This document shows positions 14,796 through 23,925 of a stretch of 33,895 bases of DNA, one piece after another. The notes beneath the pieces were generated by a model. It was not told where the DNA came from and made no database searches. It saw only the letters and a list, made by a program, of their open reading frames with translations. Every line of letters starts with the position of its first letter. Within the stretch, counting starts at the first letter, position 1. The translations under genes and the position numbers were made by a program. The stretch spans positions 1 to 33,895 of the forward strand of contig DXDP01000469.1 of NCBI GenBank assembly GCA_019115445.1, written 5' to 3'. The stretch comes from Candidatus Nocardiopsis merdipullorum (GTDB lineage Bacteria; Actinomycetota; Actinomycetes; Streptosporangiales; Streptosporangiaceae).

Positions 14796-15953
14796 TCAGA
14801 GCACCACCAGATCGTCGCGGTGCACCAGTTCCCGCTCGTAGGAAGGGCCCATCTCCCGAGCCAACCAGCGCGTCGAACGGCCCAGGAGACCGGGGACCTC
14901 TGTGGCGTCGTAGTTGACCAGACCGCGTGCGATCACGGTTCCGTCCTCGTCACGCAGGTCCACCGGGTCTCCCGCGCTGAAGTCACCCTTGACCCTGACC
15001 ACCCCCGCGGGCAACAGCGAGGCCTTGGCCTCGACCACGGCGCGAACCGCCCCCGGGTCCAGGACGAGACTGCCCCGCCCCGCGGTGGCGTGGGCCAGCC
15101 ACAGCTGGCGTGCCGAGGGGCGACGCCCCTTCGCCGGTGCGAAGAACGTGCCCACACGTTCACCGGTCAGGGCCGCGCGGGCATGGGCCGCGGAGGTCAG
15201 AACGGTGTGCACCCCCGCCTCGGTCGCGATGCGTGCCGAGTCGACCTTGGTGACCATCCCTCCGGTGCCCACCCCGCGCTTACCCGCACCACCGATGTCG
15301 ATACCGGTCAGATCGGACGGGTCACGCACCATGTGCACCACTGAAGTGCCCGGGGACGCCGGGTTGCCGTCGTACAGGGCGTCCACGTCCGACAGCAACA
15401 CCAGCGCATCGGCGCGCATCAGGTGGGCGACCAACGCCGCCAGCCGGTCGTTGTCACCGAAGCGGATCTCGTGCGTGGCCACGGTGTCGTTCTCGTTGAC
15501 GATCGGCAGTGCTCCGATGTCCAGCAGTCGGTGCAAGGTGCGTTGGGCGTTGCGGTGCTGGACCCGGCGCATCATGTCCTCGACAGTGAGCAGAACCTGC
15601 GCAGCGTTGAGCCCGTAGCCGGCCAGTTCCGCGGTGTAGGAAGCCAGGAGCAACCCTTGTCCGACACTGGCCGCGGCCTGCTGTGACGCCAGGTCGTGGG
15701 GGCGTCGGCGCATACCCAGAGGGGTCATTCCGGCGGCCACCGCGCCGGAGGAGACGAGGATGACTTCCTGACCGGCGATACGGCGGGCCGCCAACACCTC
15801 CACCAGATCACGGATACGGCCGTCGTCGATACGGCCGTCCGGGGTGGTCAGTGACGACGACCCCACCTTCACCACGATCCGCCGGGCCTCTGCTACCGCG
15901 GTCCGGCCCTCGATCTCCAGGGCATCGATCTGTTCACTGCTCGTGCTCTGCAC
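14796..15953 (-). CDS. proB: Glutamate 5-kinase
   Basis: A 385-aa enzyme phosphorylating glutamate to gamma-glutamyl phosphate, the first and feedback-controlled step of proline synthesis. The amino-acid kinase domain starts with RRIVVKVGSSSLT at about 24-36 and includes ILVSSGAVAAGM, VNENDTVATHEIRFGDND and GVGTGGMVTKVDSARIA. A C-terminal PUA domain (about 290-380) with ARGLVNYDATEVPGLLG is present as in the longer bacterial forms. The assigned start is a GTG; a short non-conserved leader of about 20 residues precedes the core, so initiation slightly downstream cannot be excluded. It lies 99 bp after obgE and is convergent with the SDR gene. Confidence 0.96.
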   Translation of the reverse strand: MQSTSSEQIDALEIEGRTAVAEARRIVVKVGSSSLTTPDGRIDDGRIRDLVEVLAARRIAGQEVILVSSGAVAAGMTPLGMRRRPHDLASQQAAASVGQGLLLASYTAELAGYGLNAAQVLLTVEDMMRRVQHRNAQRTLHRLLDIGALPIVNENDTVATHEIRFGDNDRLAALVAHLMRADALVLLSDVDALYDGNPASPGTSVVHMVRDPSDLTGIDIGGAGKRGVGTGGMVTKVDSARIATEAGVHTVLTSAAHARAALTGERVGTFFAPAKGRRPSARQLWLAHATAGRGSLVLDPGAVRAVVEAKASLLPAGVVRVKGDFSAGDPVDLRDEDGTVIARGLVNYDATEVPGLLGRSTRWLAREMGPSYERELVHRDDLVVL

Positions 15954-16052
15954 CGTGCAAGAGACTTTCCATCCGTGGCGTGGCGACCGGGCGCCGCGCG
16001 CGTGCCTTGAATACGGGTACGGCTGGTGAGAAATGATGCGTCCCCGCGCGGC

Positions 16053-17432
<1,380 letters not shown>

Positions 17433-17486
17433 TCATGGGCCGCTGACCGGCGGCTCGGTGAAACGCGTGTCACCTGGTGACAACGC

Positions 17487-17517
17487 AAAAGGCGGGCCGG
17501 TGTTCCCTGGCCCGCCT
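17487..17517 (-). terminator. Intrinsic terminator after rpmA
   Basis: The 9-bp arms AGGCGGGCC/GGCCCGCCT enclose a 10-base loop. On the minus strand the stem is followed by TTTT (the AAAA at 17487-17490 overlaps the stem base). It is a conventional rho-independent terminator separating rplU-rpmA from obgE. Confidence 0.75.
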
Positions 17518-17544
17518 ACGAAAACCACAACGCTCGTGCGTGAC

Positions 17545-17802
17545 CTACTCGGCCACAGGAACGATGTTCACTGCCTTGCGGCCGCGGAAGTTGCCGAACT
17601 TGACCTCACCGCCGACCAGCGCGAACAGCGTGTCGTCACCACCACGGCCCACGTTGGCGCCCGGGTGGAACCTTGTGCCGCGCTGACGAACCAGGATCTC
17701 GCCGGCGTTCACGCTCTGACCACCGAAACGCTTCACGCCGAGGCGCTTGGCATTCGAGTCACGACCGTTCCTGCTGGAAGAAGCGCCCTTCTTGCTTGCC
17801 AT
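17545..17802 (-). CDS. rpmA: 50S ribosomal protein L27 (bL27)
   Basis: An 85-aa ribosomal protein near the peptidyl-transferase centre. The sequence is standard: [19 protein letters not shown], then [26 protein letters not shown] and [12 protein letters not shown]. There is no N-terminal extension of the kind cleaved by Prp in Firmicutes. TAGGAGG, formed in part by the rplU stop codon, lies just before the ATG, so the pair is tightly coupled (12-bp gap). Confidence 0.98.
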   Translation of the reverse strand: MASKKGASSSRNGRDSNAKRLGVKRFGGQSVNAGEILVRQRGTRFHPGANVGRGGDDTLFALVGGEVKFGNFRGRKAVNIVPVAE

Positions 17803-17814
17803 GTGTCCAGCCTC

Positions 17815-18126
17815 CTACTTCGCCGCGATACCGGTGACTCGCACCTGGGTGTGCTTCTGGCGGTGTCCCTGGCGCTTCTTGTAACCGGTCTTGTTCTTGT
17901 ACTTGATGATATTGATCTTGGGGCCGGTGACCTCACCGAGAACTTCGGCGGTCACGGAGTAGCCGTTCAGCTTGTCGGCCTCTGAGATGACATTGCCGTC
18001 ATCGACGACGAGAATGGGCTGCCACGTGATCGTGGTGCCGGCCCCTTCCGAGACCTTGTCGATGGTCAGAACGTCATCGACGGACACCTTCTCCTGTCGG
18101 CCGCCCGCTCGCACGATCGCGTACAC
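17815..18126 (-). CDS. rplU: 50S ribosomal protein L21 (bL21)
   Basis: A 103-aa large-subunit protein. The family pattern is complete: VYAIVRAGGRQEKVSVDDVL, then VTAEVLGEV and the basic GPKINIIKYKNKTGYKKRQGHRQ tail. The start is GTG at 18126 with GGAAGAGAG upstream; the track's 87-codon extension runs through the non-coding leader. It is the first gene of the rplU-rpmA operon, preceded by nearly 300 bases of structured leader after the rne terminator. Confidence 0.97.
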   Translation of the reverse strand: MYAIVRAGGRQEKVSVDDVLTIDKVSEGAGTTITWQPILVVDDGNVISEADKLNGYSVTAEVLGEVTGPKINIIKYKNKTGYKKRQGHRQKHTQVRVTGIAAK

Positions 18127-18420
18127 CGGGTAACTCTCTTCCTGCTCGCTCAACGAATACTGCGCTCGGGACCATTCCCGGGACCAAACCCACGAAAGTG
18201 GGACCCGAGACCCGGGGTCCTGGGTCCGGTCGTGCCCTGCTCGGGCTTGACCGGGAGGGATCACCCCACCAAGGGGTGGAGAGAAGCCTCGTTCCACGAT
18301 CCACTTGATCGCCTGTAGCGGGGCGCGGGGATCTGAGGGAAACAAACCCTGCGTGGAGAGCACTTCGGTGTCGGGGCGCGCGGTCACACGGAGCGCGCCG
18401 AAGCACCGTCCCTCAGGTTA
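18127..18420 (-). ncRNA. Structured 5' leader of rplU-rpmA
   Basis: There is no gene in this stretch. Several stable stems are visible: CCCAC/GTGGG with a four-base loop (18189-18202), ACCCC/GGGGT around 18263-18277, CGGTC/GACCG enclosing GCCC/GGGC around 18227-18253, and repeated GGTCCC/GGGACC blocks between 18169 and 18226 that could pair in alternative ways. This is what an autoregulatory ribosomal-protein leader would look like. It resembles no leader I can name, and its 5' end is not fixed. Confidence 0.4.
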
Positions 18421-18455
18421 CCACTGCCTTGCCACAGGCCTGCACACGCGTCCGC

Positions 18456-18485
18456 GTTCGGACCGGGCCGAAACCCGGTCCGAAC
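18456..18485 (-). terminator. rne terminator
   Basis: The perfect 12-bp arms GTTCGGACCGGG/CCCGGTCCGAAC enclose a 6-base loop, beginning 14 bp after the rne stop on the minus strand. It separates rne from the rplU leader. Confidence 0.75.
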
Positions 18486-18499
18486 CGTTCACCCATCGG

Positions 18500-21253
18500 T
18501 CAACCGGCGTCCACGGTGTCCACCGTGGTGGATGTGGACGCGGCCGTCCTGGTACGCCGCGTACGGCGCCGTTTGGGCCGTTCCGCGTCGCCCTCGCCCT
18601 CTGCGGACTCTTCGGCATCGACCGTCGGGGTGGTTTCCTCCGATGCCCCGGAGGTTGCGTCTTCGGTCCTTCGGGAGGTCTTGGCCTTTCCCTCGGGAGC
18701 CTCTGTTCCGGCGGTGTCGGTTGCAGAGGGTTCGGCCTGCTCGGTCGGTTCGGCGGTCTTTACGGCATCGTCCTTGGCCGTCTTGCGGCTCGTGGACTTC
18801 TTGGACTTGCCCTTGGCCTGCTCGGAGGCCGCTGCCTCCTCCGTCTTGTCCTTGTCGGACTGCTTGCCCGCCTTGTCGGCCTTCTCTGTCTTGCCGGCCT
18901 TGTCGGATTTGCTGGACTGCTGCTCGGTGTCGCCCTTGGCCTTGTCCTTCTTCTTACGGCCACCGTTGCCGTTCTTGCCCTCGACCGGCTCGTCCGACAA
19001 CAACAGTCCGCGACCGCCACAATGTTCACACGTGTGCGAGAACGCCTCGAGAAGCCCTTGACCGACCCTCTTACGGGTCATCTGCACCAGCCCCAGCGAC
19101 GTGACCTCCGCCACCTGGTGCTTGGTGCGGTCCCGTGACAGGCACTCCAACATCCGTCGCAGGACCAGGTCCCGGTTGGACTCCAACACCATGTCGATGA
19201 AGTCGATGACGATGATGCCGCCGATGTCCCGCAGACGCAGCTGCCGAACGATCTCCTCGGCCGCCTCCAGGTTGTTCTTGGTGACGGTCTCCTCGAGGTT
19301 GCCGCCCTGACCGGTGAACTTGCCGGTGTTGACGTCCACGACGGTCATCGCCTCGGTACGGTCGATGATCAACGAACCACCGCTGGGCAACCAGACCTTG
19401 CGCTCGAGGGCCTTGTTGATCTGCTCATCGACCCGGTAGGCGGCGAACACGTCCTGCTTCTGGTTCCAGTGCGACAAACGCTCGGCCAGATGGGGAGCCA
19501 CGTGCTCCACGTACTCGTGCACGGTGTCCCAGGCCTCGTCCCCCGAGACCACCAGGCTGGAGAAGTCCTCGTTGAACACATCACGGACGACCCGGACGGT
19601 CAGATCCGGCTCACTGTTGAGCAGAGCAGGAGAGCGCGCCGACTTCGATTTGCGCTGGATGGAGTCCCACTGCTTCGCCAGGCGCGAGATGTCGCGTTCC
19701 AGCTCCTCCTCGCTCGCCCCCTCCGAGGCAGTGCGCACGATCACGCCCGCACCCGACGGCATGACCTTCTTGAGGATCTGCTTCAGGCGCGCACGCTCTT
19801 TGTCGGGGAGCTTACGGCTGATACCGGTCATCGACCCGCCCGGCACATACACCAGGTAACGGCCCGGCAAGCTGATCTGACTGGTCAGGCGGGCACCTTT
19901 GTGCCCCACCGGGTCTTTGGTGACCTGCACCAGGACCGACTGGCCGGACTTGAGCACCGATTCGATGCGTTTGGGTTGGCCGTCCACCCCCAGCGCGTCC
20001 CAGTTGACCTCACCCGCGTACAGGACGGCGTTGCGTCCCTTGCCGATGTCGACGAACGCGGCCTCCATCGACGGCAACACGTTCTGCACCCGACCCAGGT
20101 ACACATTGCCCACGAACGAACGGTGCGTGGCGCGATCGACGTAGTGCTCGACAAGGACGTCGTCCTCGAGCACGGCGATCTGTGTGCGATCCCCCGTGCG
20201 CCGGATGACCAGGTCACGTTCGACCGACTCCCGGCGAGCCAGGAATTCCGACTCGGTCACTATCGGTGTCCGGCGACGCCCCTGCTCGCGGCCCTCCCGT
20301 CGGCGCTGCTTCTTGGCCTCCAGCCTGGTGGAACCACGCACCGCCTGGACCTCGTCCTCGACGGGTTTGTCCTGACGTGGTTCGCGCACCCTGACCACGG
20401 TGTTCGGCGGATCGTCCTCGACGGACTCGGTGGAGCTTCCCACACGGCGACGACGCCGACGACGACGCCGGCTGCCACCTTCTTGCTCCTCCGAAGAGCT
20501 CTCGACGCCGTTGCCGCCTTTGCTGCCTTCCTCCCGCACCTGGGTGGCCCGGCCGTTCTCGGCGGGCTCGGTGGCTCCGGTGTCCTCGGCGGTCTCTTCC
20601 GCAGAGCGTGAGCGACCACGTCCACGGCCGCCACGGCGTCGGCGCCGACGGCTGGAGCGCTCGGGGTCCCGGCTTTCCTCGGGATCGGTGGATCCGGTGC
20701 TCTGCTGGTCGTCCGTGTCCGTCTCTTCGGCTGCGGGGACGGCCTGGTCGGCAACCGGGTCCGGCCTCGTCGGACGTTCCTGAGCGACCGGAGGTTGAAA
20801 GAGCATGCCGGGCGCGCGGAAAACTGTGGCGCCCTCGGCAGAAGTCTCTTCCACGGTGGTGTCGGGCCTTGGTTCTGTGTCTTGCTCGGAACTCTTGGAG
20901 GCCGACTCGGCTGTTTCGGTTGCGGCACGGGTGCGGCGGCGTGGGGCCTGCGTTTCCGCGGGTCGGCCCGCGGCGCGCACTGTGCGCCTGCGCGAGGTGG
21001 GTGCGCTCACCGCTGTCTTGACCGTCCCTCCTTCACCGGAGCCGGCCGGGGAGGTGACGGGTGCGGAAGGGGCAGAGAAAACCTCGTCTGATTCGGGAGG
21101 TGGTCCTGCGGCACGCCGAGCACCCTTGGTGGGCGCGGGCGTGGTCACGCGTACCTCGCTGTCCCCTGTCGGAGGCGATGCTGCCTCGTGGTCGGTTGTT
21201 TCAGTTGTACCCGCGGTGCCTTCGGCACCGTTCGTGGGCTCGTTGTCGAGCAT
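18500..21253 (-). CDS. rne: Ribonuclease E/G with long disordered arms
   Basis: A 917-aa endoribonuclease for RNA turnover and rRNA/tRNA maturation. The catalytic core spans about 340-760: an S1 RNA-binding domain (SFVGNVYLGRVQNVLPSMEAAF) near 380, the metal-binding aspartates in VVDVNTGKF (about 638) and IDFIDM (about 683), and the zinc-link CEHCGG near 743. It is flanked by a disordered N-terminal arm of about 340 residues, with Arg-rich blocks (SSRRRRRRGGRGRGRSRS and a run of nine Arg), and a Lys/Glu/Ser-rich C-terminal arm of about 170 residues ending in RRRTRRTRT. Two arms around a central core are the actinobacterial layout. GGGAG precedes the ATG. Confidence 0.95.
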   Translation of the reverse strand: MLDNEPTNGAEGTAGTTETTDHEAASPPTGDSEVRVTTPAPTKGARRAAGPPPESDEVFSAPSAPVTSPAGSGEGGTVKTAVSAPTSRRRTVRAAGRPAETQAPRRRTRAATETAESASKSSEQDTEPRPDTTVEETSAEGATVFRAPGMLFQPPVAQERPTRPDPVADQAVPAAEETDTDDQQSTGSTDPEESRDPERSSRRRRRRGGRGRGRSRSAEETAEDTGATEPAENGRATQVREEGSKGGNGVESSSEEQEGGSRRRRRRRRRVGSSTESVEDDPPNTVVRVREPRQDKPVEDEVQAVRGSTRLEAKKQRRREGREQGRRRTPIVTESEFLARRESVERDLVIRRTGDRTQIAVLEDDVLVEHYVDRATHRSFVGNVYLGRVQNVLPSMEAAFVDIGKGRNAVLYAGEVNWDALGVDGQPKRIESVLKSGQSVLVQVTKDPVGHKGARLTSQISLPGRYLVYVPGGSMTGISRKLPDKERARLKQILKKVMPSGAGVIVRTASEGASEEELERDISRLAKQWDSIQRKSKSARSPALLNSEPDLTVRVVRDVFNEDFSSLVVSGDEAWDTVHEYVEHVAPHLAERLSHWNQKQDVFAAYRVDEQINKALERKVWLPSGGSLIIDRTEAMTVVDVNTGKFTGQGGNLEETVTKNNLEAAEEIVRQLRLRDIGGIIVIDFIDMVLESNRDLVLRRMLECLSRDRTKHQVAEVTSLGLVQMTRKRVGQGLLEAFSHTCEHCGGRGLLLSDEPVEGKNGNGGRKKKDKAKGDTEQQSSKSDKAGKTEKADKAGKQSDKDKTEEAAASEQAKGKSKKSTSRKTAKDDAVKTAEPTEQAEPSATDTAGTEAPEGKAKTSRRTEDATSGASEETTPTVDAEESAEGEGDAERPKRRRTRRTRTAASTSTTVDTVDAG

Positions 21254-21411
21254 CCGGGCGGTCTCCCGTCAGAGTCTCCGGGCGCCCCACGACCTGTCGG
21301 TCGCAGTGCAGCCTCACGGAGACTGTCGTCGCTGTATCGGCGCCGGCGACACCTTGGTGCCACCGGGGCAAAGTCCTGTGGTTGCGCCCACGTTCCCCGC
21401 TCAGGGACCGC

Positions 21412-22278
21412 TCATCCGGGTGGCCCCGTCGTGGACACCGACGGCTGCGATGCGTTTTCGTGCCGCTCGTTGACGTCAAGACCCGTGGAACCGGTGCTCG
21501 TTGTGTGAGCGTCGGGTCGGTCCACGGTGAGCGGATCCACGATCGCACCGATCGCCTCGCCCAGCGGCCCCTGCGCCGGCCGAGTCGTCGACAAGGACGA
21601 CGGCGGCGCGAGGTCGGCCACGTGGTGAAGGCCGTTCAGCACGTCACTCGGTCGAACAGCAGGTTGCGTGTGCCGTACGACCATGCGAAGTATGGCATAT
21701 GCGACGTGTTGCTCCCTTGGGCCACGCCCGTGGGGTTTTGCAGACACGTTGCTGCGGACCACCGCCGGCCGAGTGTCGAATCGGCGTCGGCCCTTCTTCG
21801 TCGTTCTTTCCACCTCGACACTGTCGGCGGCCGAACAGTCGGCCACCGCTTCGGCGGCGTCGTCGGGGTCGACTCCCGCCGGCTCCACTCGCCATTCGGA
21901 GGCATGCAATCGATCGGCCGACCCGGGGTTGCGGGCCTCGACGACTTCGATGACGTCGTTGCCCTCCGGCATGGCCTTATCGAGATCTGCTCTCACCTGT
22001 CCCGGAGAACACCGCTCTGCCAAGAGGAGTTCGAGGTGGTCGGCTTCGCCGGCGGCCCCTGTGGGGACCGCTCCGGTGTGGGAAATCTTGGGGTGAGGTG
22101 AAAAGCCCGCCGAAAAAGCCCTGGGCACCTGGGCCCGTCGCAGGGCATGTTCGCATGCCCGGGCGTTGTCCCTGTGGCCGGCGAACCTCATGCGTCCACG
22201 TTTGGCGTGGTGGACACGAAGCCGTTGTCCGGGTGTGGCGGTGGAGGGTGAGGTGTTGCCCTCAGATGCGGGGGGCAG
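21412..22278 (-). CDS. TIGR03936/DUF2344 radical SAM-associated protein, likely CTG start
   Basis: The track begins at ATG 22191 (259 aa), but in-frame codons upstream read GQRLRVHHAKRGRMRFAGHRD, which is the conserved beginning of this family, so the ATG is internal. No ATG, GTG or TTG occurs in frame before the upstream stop. A CTG at 22278 sits five bases after AAAGGAG, giving 288 aa. The core motifs ALRRAQVPRAFSAGFSPHPKISHTGAVPTG follow. Residues after about 215 are low-complexity (Thr/Ser/Pro). The family usually lies just downstream of a B12-binding radical SAM gene (TIGR03960) and upstream of rne; rne is here, the radical SAM gene is not. The function is unknown, probably tRNA or RNA modification. 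Confidence 0.75.
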   Translation of the reverse strand: MPPASEGNTSPSTATPGQRLRVHHAKRGRMRFAGHRDNARACEHALRRAQVPRAFSAGFSPHPKISHTGAVPTGAAGEADHLELLLAERCSPGQVRADLDKAMPEGNDVIEVVEARNPGSADRLHASEWRVEPAGVDPDDAAEAVADCSAADSVEVERTTKKGRRRFDTRPAVVRSNVSAKPHGRGPREQHVAYAILRMVVRHTQPAVRPSDVLNGLHHVADLAPPSSLSTTRPAQGPLGEAIGAIVDPLTVDRPDAHTTSTGSTGLDVNERHENASQPSVSTTGPPG

Positions 22279-22559
22279 CTCAACTCCTTTCCTCGTGCCC
22301 CCTGTGTTCGGCCGCCGGAGCGACCCGAAGGGGCTTGTTCCTCGTCTTGTTCAGCGTACGGTGCATAGTGGTGCACATGCGCCGGCAAGACCACGCATAC
22401 CGATACCTCCCCCGCTGACCTGCGATCGAAAAGTCACAAGCCGACCGGGCGGGGCCTCAGAACCGGTGTTGATCACCGGAACACGGACAGCTCGGAAAAA
22501 AATCCAAAAAAATCTGCGTTCGATGGCAACCAAACGCGTGCCCCACGAGTCTTATTGGT

Positions 22560-22596
22560 TGTATGGCCCGGCGCGAGCGGGGCGCCGGGCCATACA
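22560..22596 (-). terminator. 15-bp perfect hairpin downstream of rodA
   Basis: The arms TGTATGGCCCGGCGC and GCGCCGGGCCATACA enclose a 7-base loop. It lies 148 bp after the rodA stop on the minus strand. It could terminate the mreB-rodA transcript; T7 runs lie about 45 bp further on rather than directly after the stem. Confidence 0.5.
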
Positions 22597-22643
22597 CCTT
22601 CCCCTTGAAGCAGCCCTTTTTCTTCCGGGGTTGTCCGCCCTCC

Positions 22644-22660
22644 CACATCACGGTGATGTG
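22644..22660. promoter_or_regulatory. 17-bp palindrome CACATCAC-G-GTGATGTG
   Basis: Perfect 8-bp arms around a single base, with another TGATTCACCAC directly after. It has the form of a dimeric repressor site (GntR or TetR type), but no promoter or target gene is obvious in this gap. Confidence 0.35.
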
Positions 22661-22743
22661 TGATTCACCACTTGTGCCGGCCCGTGTCTCCACGACGAAG
22701 GGTCCAGTTCTGGAAATGCGCCCCTTCGGAAGGGTGTTCGCGG

Positions 22744-23925
22744 CTACTCGAAACCACGGTTGCGGGCATGGATCCCCAACACCAACCCGAGCGCGAACAT
22801 GTTGGCCAGGAGCGCGGTACCCCCGTAGGAGACGAACGGAAGCGGGATCCCCGTGACCGGCATCAGCCCCAAACACATACCGATGTTGATGAAGGACTGG
22901 AACCCGAACCAGGTGGCGACCCCCACGCAGACCAGCCGCGGATAGGGCAGATCGCACTTCAGGCCGATACGCAGGACACGCCACAGGATCAGGGCCGTGA
23001 GCGCGATGATCGCCATCGCGCCCACAAAACCGAGCTCCTCCCCCGCGACGGTGAAGATGAAGTCGGTGTGCTGCTCGGGCACGAACCGGCCGTGCGTCTG
23101 CTCCCCCTGGAACAGCCCCGTGCCGTCGAACCCACCCGAACCCACCGCGATCAACGCCTGCGCCGAGTTGTAACCGGCACCCTGGGGATCCGCGGCCGGA
23201 GACATGAGCGTGGCCACACGCTGCATCTGGTACGGCTCCAACAATTCGAACCACCACACGCAAAGAGCCACCACCGCACCGCAGGCGAGCATGCCCATCA
23301 CCCACATCACGGGCGCCCCGGACAGGGTGAGCACACCAAGAAAGATCGCCCCCAGCACCAAGGCAGTACCCAGGTCCGGTTGAAGCACCACCAACATCAG
23401 CGGCGTGACCAACACCAAAAGGCAGAACAAGACGTCCCGCGTCATCGGTTTGGTCTCACCGTCCCGGGGTTCGCCCAGCAAAGTCGCAAGGACCATGATC
23501 AGGCCGACCTTCATCAGCTCACTGGGCTGAAACTGAAAACCTCCGACGACGAGCCAGCCCCGTGAGCCGTTGACCACCGCCCCCAGCGGGGTGAGCACAA
23601 GCACCAGACTGACCAAGGTAAAAAGGTAGATCAGGGGCGTATAGGCACGGATCGTCCGATAATCCACCGAGGCGATCACCAGACACACCACGAACCCCGT
23701 CACCAGATGCACCAGGTGACGAGTCAGGTGGTGGGTGGAATCCAGCGGATCCCCACCGTCCCCGGGCAAGGTCGCCGCCCATACGAGCAGGGCTCCGAGC
23801 ATGCCGAGGGCCAGAACGGCCAGGACCAGGATCCAGTCCAGACGTCGTACTTCTCCGGCCACGTTGCCGAAGGTCCGACCAAGATCACCCTGTGTACGTG
23901 GCCTACTTTCCGCGTGCGTGAACAT
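22744..23925 (-). CDS. rodA: Lipid II polymerase of the SEDS family, RodA
   Basis: A 393-aa polytopic membrane protein with about ten spans. SEDS proteins polymerise peptidoglycan glycan strands and pair with a class B PBP, here the product of the gene just upstream. Signatures seen: VNGSRGWLVVGGFQFQPSE, with the functionally important QPSE, the VLQPDLGTALVL segment carrying the catalytic-type Asp, and the C-terminal GIPLPFVSYGGTALLANM. Its ATG overlaps the mrdA stop (TGATG), and its neighbours mreB-mreC-mreD-mrdA assign it to the elongation/shape system rather than division, so rodA is preferred to ftsW. Confidence 0.94.
   Translation of the reverse strand: MFTHAESRPRTQGDLGRTFGNVAGEVRRLDWILVLAVLALGMLGALLVWAATLPGDGGDPLDSTHHLTRHLVHLVTGFVVCLVIASVDYRTIRAYTPLIYLFTLVSLVLVLTPLGAVVNGSRGWLVVGGFQFQPSELMKVGLIMVLATLLGEPRDGETKPMTRDVLFCLLVLVTPLMLVVLQPDLGTALVLGAIFLGVLTLSGAPVMWVMGMLACGAVVALCVWWFELLEPYQMQRVATLMSPAADPQGAGYNSAQALIAVGSGGFDGTGLFQGEQTHGRFVPEQHTDFIFTVAGEELGFVGAMAIIALTALILWRVLRIGLKCDLPYPRLVCVGVATWFGFQSFINIGMCLGLMPVTGIPLPFVSYGGTALLANMFALGLVLGIHARNRGFE

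Larger units (their letters stand above)
22279..22743. other. Structured non-coding gap between rodA and DUF2344
   Basis: 465 bp without a supportable gene. On the minus strand it holds, in order: an 8+1+8 palindrome, a 15-bp hairpin, a CAACCAA-N21-TTGGTTG inverted repeat, two T7 runs (ATTTTTTTGGATTTTTTTCC), a CCGGTG-ATCAA-CACCGG hairpin, and then the Shine-Dalgarno site of the DUF2344 gene. This region could encode a small RNA or be the scar of a lost gene. The overlapping ORFs in the track have no family resemblance. Confidence 0.45.

Noticed and set aside
20440-20480. Tandem CGACG repeats as a possible microsatellite
   Set aside because: They encode the poly-Arg run in the RNase E N-terminal arm and need no other explanation.
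22188-22394. 68-aa minus-strand ORF ending at ATGA of the internal DUF2344 Met
   Set aside because: Pro/His-rich translation without family match. The overlapping frame encodes the conserved DUF2344 N-terminus instead.
22457-23305. 282-aa minus-strand ORF ending in the rodA-DUF2344 gap
   Set aside because: Mostly an alternative frame of rodA. The part in the gap (includes WEGGQPRKKKGCFKGK) crosses the 15-bp hairpin and has no homology I recognise, so it is not called as a gene.
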